Below, piece by piece: positions 14,143-15,363 of a stretch of DNA of 15,363 nucleotides. The stretch is from CAYPIE01 sp964410665. Lineage in GTDB: Bacteria; Planctomycetota; Planctomycetia; Gemmatales; Gemmataceae. Each line of letters begins with the position of its first letter. The stretch's first letter is position 1. The DNA is taken from the NCBI GenBank assembly GCA_964410665.1, contig CAYPIE010000122.1, forward strand, positions 1 to 15,363. The letters run 5' to 3'. Below the pieces are notes generated by a model that was not told the origin of the DNA, did not search any database, and was given only the letters and a program-made list of their open reading frames with translations. Position numbers and translations under genes: made by a program.

Positions 14143-15156
14143 TCAGGCGAGGAAGCTAGGCTCGGCGTCGAGATCCAGGCTGGCGAAATCCCCTCGCCCC
14201 CACTTCTCGACGGCCAAGGCAGCCATCGCTGCGTTGTCGGTACACAGAGCCATCGGCGGGATGAACAGCTCGGCACCTTCCCCGGCAGTCATGCGTTCGA
14301 GCCCAGCCCGAAAGGCCTGGTTGGCCGTAACGCCGCCCCCAACGGCCAGCCGCTTGAGGCCGGTTTGCCGCAATCCACGGCGACACTTGAGCACGAGGAC
14401 ATCGATGACCGCCTGCTGAAAGGATGCGGCCACATCCGCCCGGAATGGGCCGGTTGGCGGCTCGCCTCGTTTGCGAACATCTTGGCCGTAGACCGTGTAC
14501 AGTACCGCGGTTTTCAGCCCGCTGAAGCTAAAGTCGAGTTGGCCATCGTCGAGCATCGAACGGGGAAAGGCAAACGCCTGCGGGTTGCCTTGAGCTGCTT
14601 CGCGCTCGACGGCAGGTCCTCCGGGAAAGCCCAAACCCAAAATGGCGGCGACCTTATCAAATGCCTCGCCCGCCGCGTCATCCCGTGTGTTCCCGATAAG
14701 CTCCATGGTCAGCGCGTCATGGCAGTGAAAGAGCGCGGTATGTCCACCACTGACCACTAACCCGAGACACGGGAAAATGTCGCGTTCTGCCGCAACTCGA
14801 CAAGCGTACAAATGGCTCTGCAGATGGTTGACCGCGATCAGTGGGATTCCCAGAGTTAGTGCGAGCATCTTGGCCGCGCTCACGCCCACCAACAAGGCTC
14901 CGACCAAACCTGGGGTATTGTGCACGGCGACGCAGCCGATTTGCCCGAGTGACAGATTGGCTTGCTGGAGAGCAGTGTCGATGATCGGTAAAAGCTGCTG
15001 CAAGTGCGCCCTTGCCGCGATCTCTGGCACCACACCACCAAAGCGAGCATGCAAGTCGGTTTGCGAAGCCACGACATTGGCCAAAATCTGACGCTGGTCG
15101 GTAAAGATGGCCGCGGAGGTTTCGTCGCAAGAGGTTTCAATGGCGAGAAAGTACAT
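14143..15156 (-). CDS. tsaD: tRNA N6-threonylcarbamoyladenosine transferase TsaD
   Basis: The 337-residue protein is TsaD (Kae1/Gcp/YgjD), which transfers the threonylcarbamoyl group to A37 of ANN-decoding tRNAs together with TsaB and TsaE. It starts MYFLAIETSCDETSAA, has the metal-binding pair His111 and His115 (NHLQSHLYA), SGGHT (136-140), DDAAGEAFDK (159-168), DFSFSGLKT (208-216), GGGVTAN (273-279) and the C-terminal metal ligand Asp307 in CTDNAAM. Length and motif positions agree closely with E. coli TsaD. No purine-rich ribosome site precedes the ATG; the transcript there reads CCTCCTTTC instead. It is the upstream partner of the PhoD-like gene. No other tsa genes are in view. Confidence 0.97.
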   Translation of the reverse strand: MYFLAIETSCDETSAAIFTDQRQILANVVASQTDLHARFGGVVPEIAARAHLQQLLPIIDTALQQANLSLGQIGCVAVHNTPGLVGALLVGVSAAKMLALTLGIPLIAVNHLQSHLYACRVAAERDIFPCLGLVVSGGHTALFHCHDALTMELIGNTRDDAAGEAFDKVAAILGLGFPGGPAVEREAAQGNPQAFAFPRSMLDDGQLDFSFSGLKTAVLYTVYGQDVRKRGEPPTGPFRADVAASFQQAVIDVLVLKCRRGLRQTGLKRLAVGGGVTANQAFRAGLERMTAGEGAELFIPPMALCTDNAAMAALAVEKWGRGDFASLDLDAEPSFLA

Positions 15157-15207
15157 CGATCGGGTTGAAAGGAGGTTGAGGAAGGGGATGGTGAGACCGA
15201 TGGAGGG

Positions 15208-15320
15208 CAGGGGCGGTTGCGGTGCGGCAAAGGCGATTGCGGTGCGGGCAGAGGCGATTGCGATGCGGAAGAAGCAGAGGCGGTTGCGGTGCGAAGAGGC
15301 AGAGGCGTTTGCGATGCGGG
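15208..15320 (+). repeat. Short tandem repeat, five units, right copy
   Basis: Five units with consensus CAGAGGCG[AG]TTGCG[AG]TGCGG begin at about 15208, 15228, 15249, 15275 and 15300, spaced 20 to 26 nt with small insertions between some. It lies upstream of tsaD. The reverse complement matches the cluster at 47-122. The units are near-contiguous, so this is not a CRISPR array. Confidence 0.75.
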
Positions 15321-15324
15321 GAAC

Positions 15325-15344
15325 CCCCGGACTGACGTCCGGGG
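15325..15344. repeat. TGAC-loop hairpin
   Basis: CCCCGGAC (15325-15332) and GTCCGGGG (15337-15344) form a perfect 8-bp stem around the loop TGAC. The architecture, a GC stem with a TGAC or GTCA tetraloop, is the same as in the palindromic element arms at 4547-4794, though the stem sequence differs. Confidence 0.65.
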
Positions 15345-15363
15345 CTCGCCTTTCGGAGGCGGT

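Noticed and set aside
13175..14419. 414-residue plus-strand frame opposite the PhoD-like and tsaD genes
   Set aside because: It is the antisense shadow of two genes with clear catalytic motifs; long antisense frames are expected in GC-rich DNA.
15208..15320. CRISPR array
   Set aside because: The units are nearly contiguous and variable, with 0-6 nt between them and no unique spacers of 25-40 nt; no cas genes are near.

Overview
The window looks like chromosomal DNA from a planctomycete, most likely the Gemmata-type branch. The pointers are a TIGR02996-type domain protein (10836-11528), a relic of a planctomycete-style serine/threonine kinase (9313-9514), a cysteine-less FmdB-type protein, several lineage-type proteins of unknown function, and long gene-poor spacers with structured repeats. 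This placement rests on remembered family distributions, not on a search. A run of exactly 100 N (11920-12019) marks a scaffold gap, so the two sides may not be truly adjacent.

Layout. 1-150: pyrimidine-rich leader and a degenerate short repeat. 153-2276: a small membrane protein facing a Tat-exported PhoX/DUF839 phosphatase-like protein, with ends 9 nt apart. 2407-4493: a forward cluster of Cys-less FmdB-like protein, ribosomal protein L33 (rpmG, 55 codons) and a tandem ABC ATPase of the ModF/PhrA type. 4547-4794: a 248-bp nested palindrome with 42-bp outer arms. 4885-6444: asparagine synthetase B on the minus strand. 6662-8952: a secreted unknown protein, a polytopic membrane protein and a SAM methyltransferase. 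8953-9706: no intact gene, but a two-piece kinase relic. 9707-11914: three lineage-type unknowns. 11920-12706: gap and a repeat-bearing spacer. 12707-15156: a PhoD-like phosphatase with an extra C-terminal domain, downstream of tsaD. 15208-15344: a short tandem repeat like the one at the left end but in the opposite orientation, then a TGAC-loop hairpin.

Function. This is a mixed housekeeping neighbourhood (translation: rpmG and tsaD; amino-acid synthesis: asnB) interspersed with exported phosphatases (PhoX-like and PhoD-like, unrelated folds) and lineage-specific proteins. I see no defence system, biosynthetic cluster, CRISPR array, rRNA or tRNA. The most interesting unexplained material is non-coding: the nested palindrome, the TGAC-loop hairpins that recur at three sites, and the repeat clusters at both ends.
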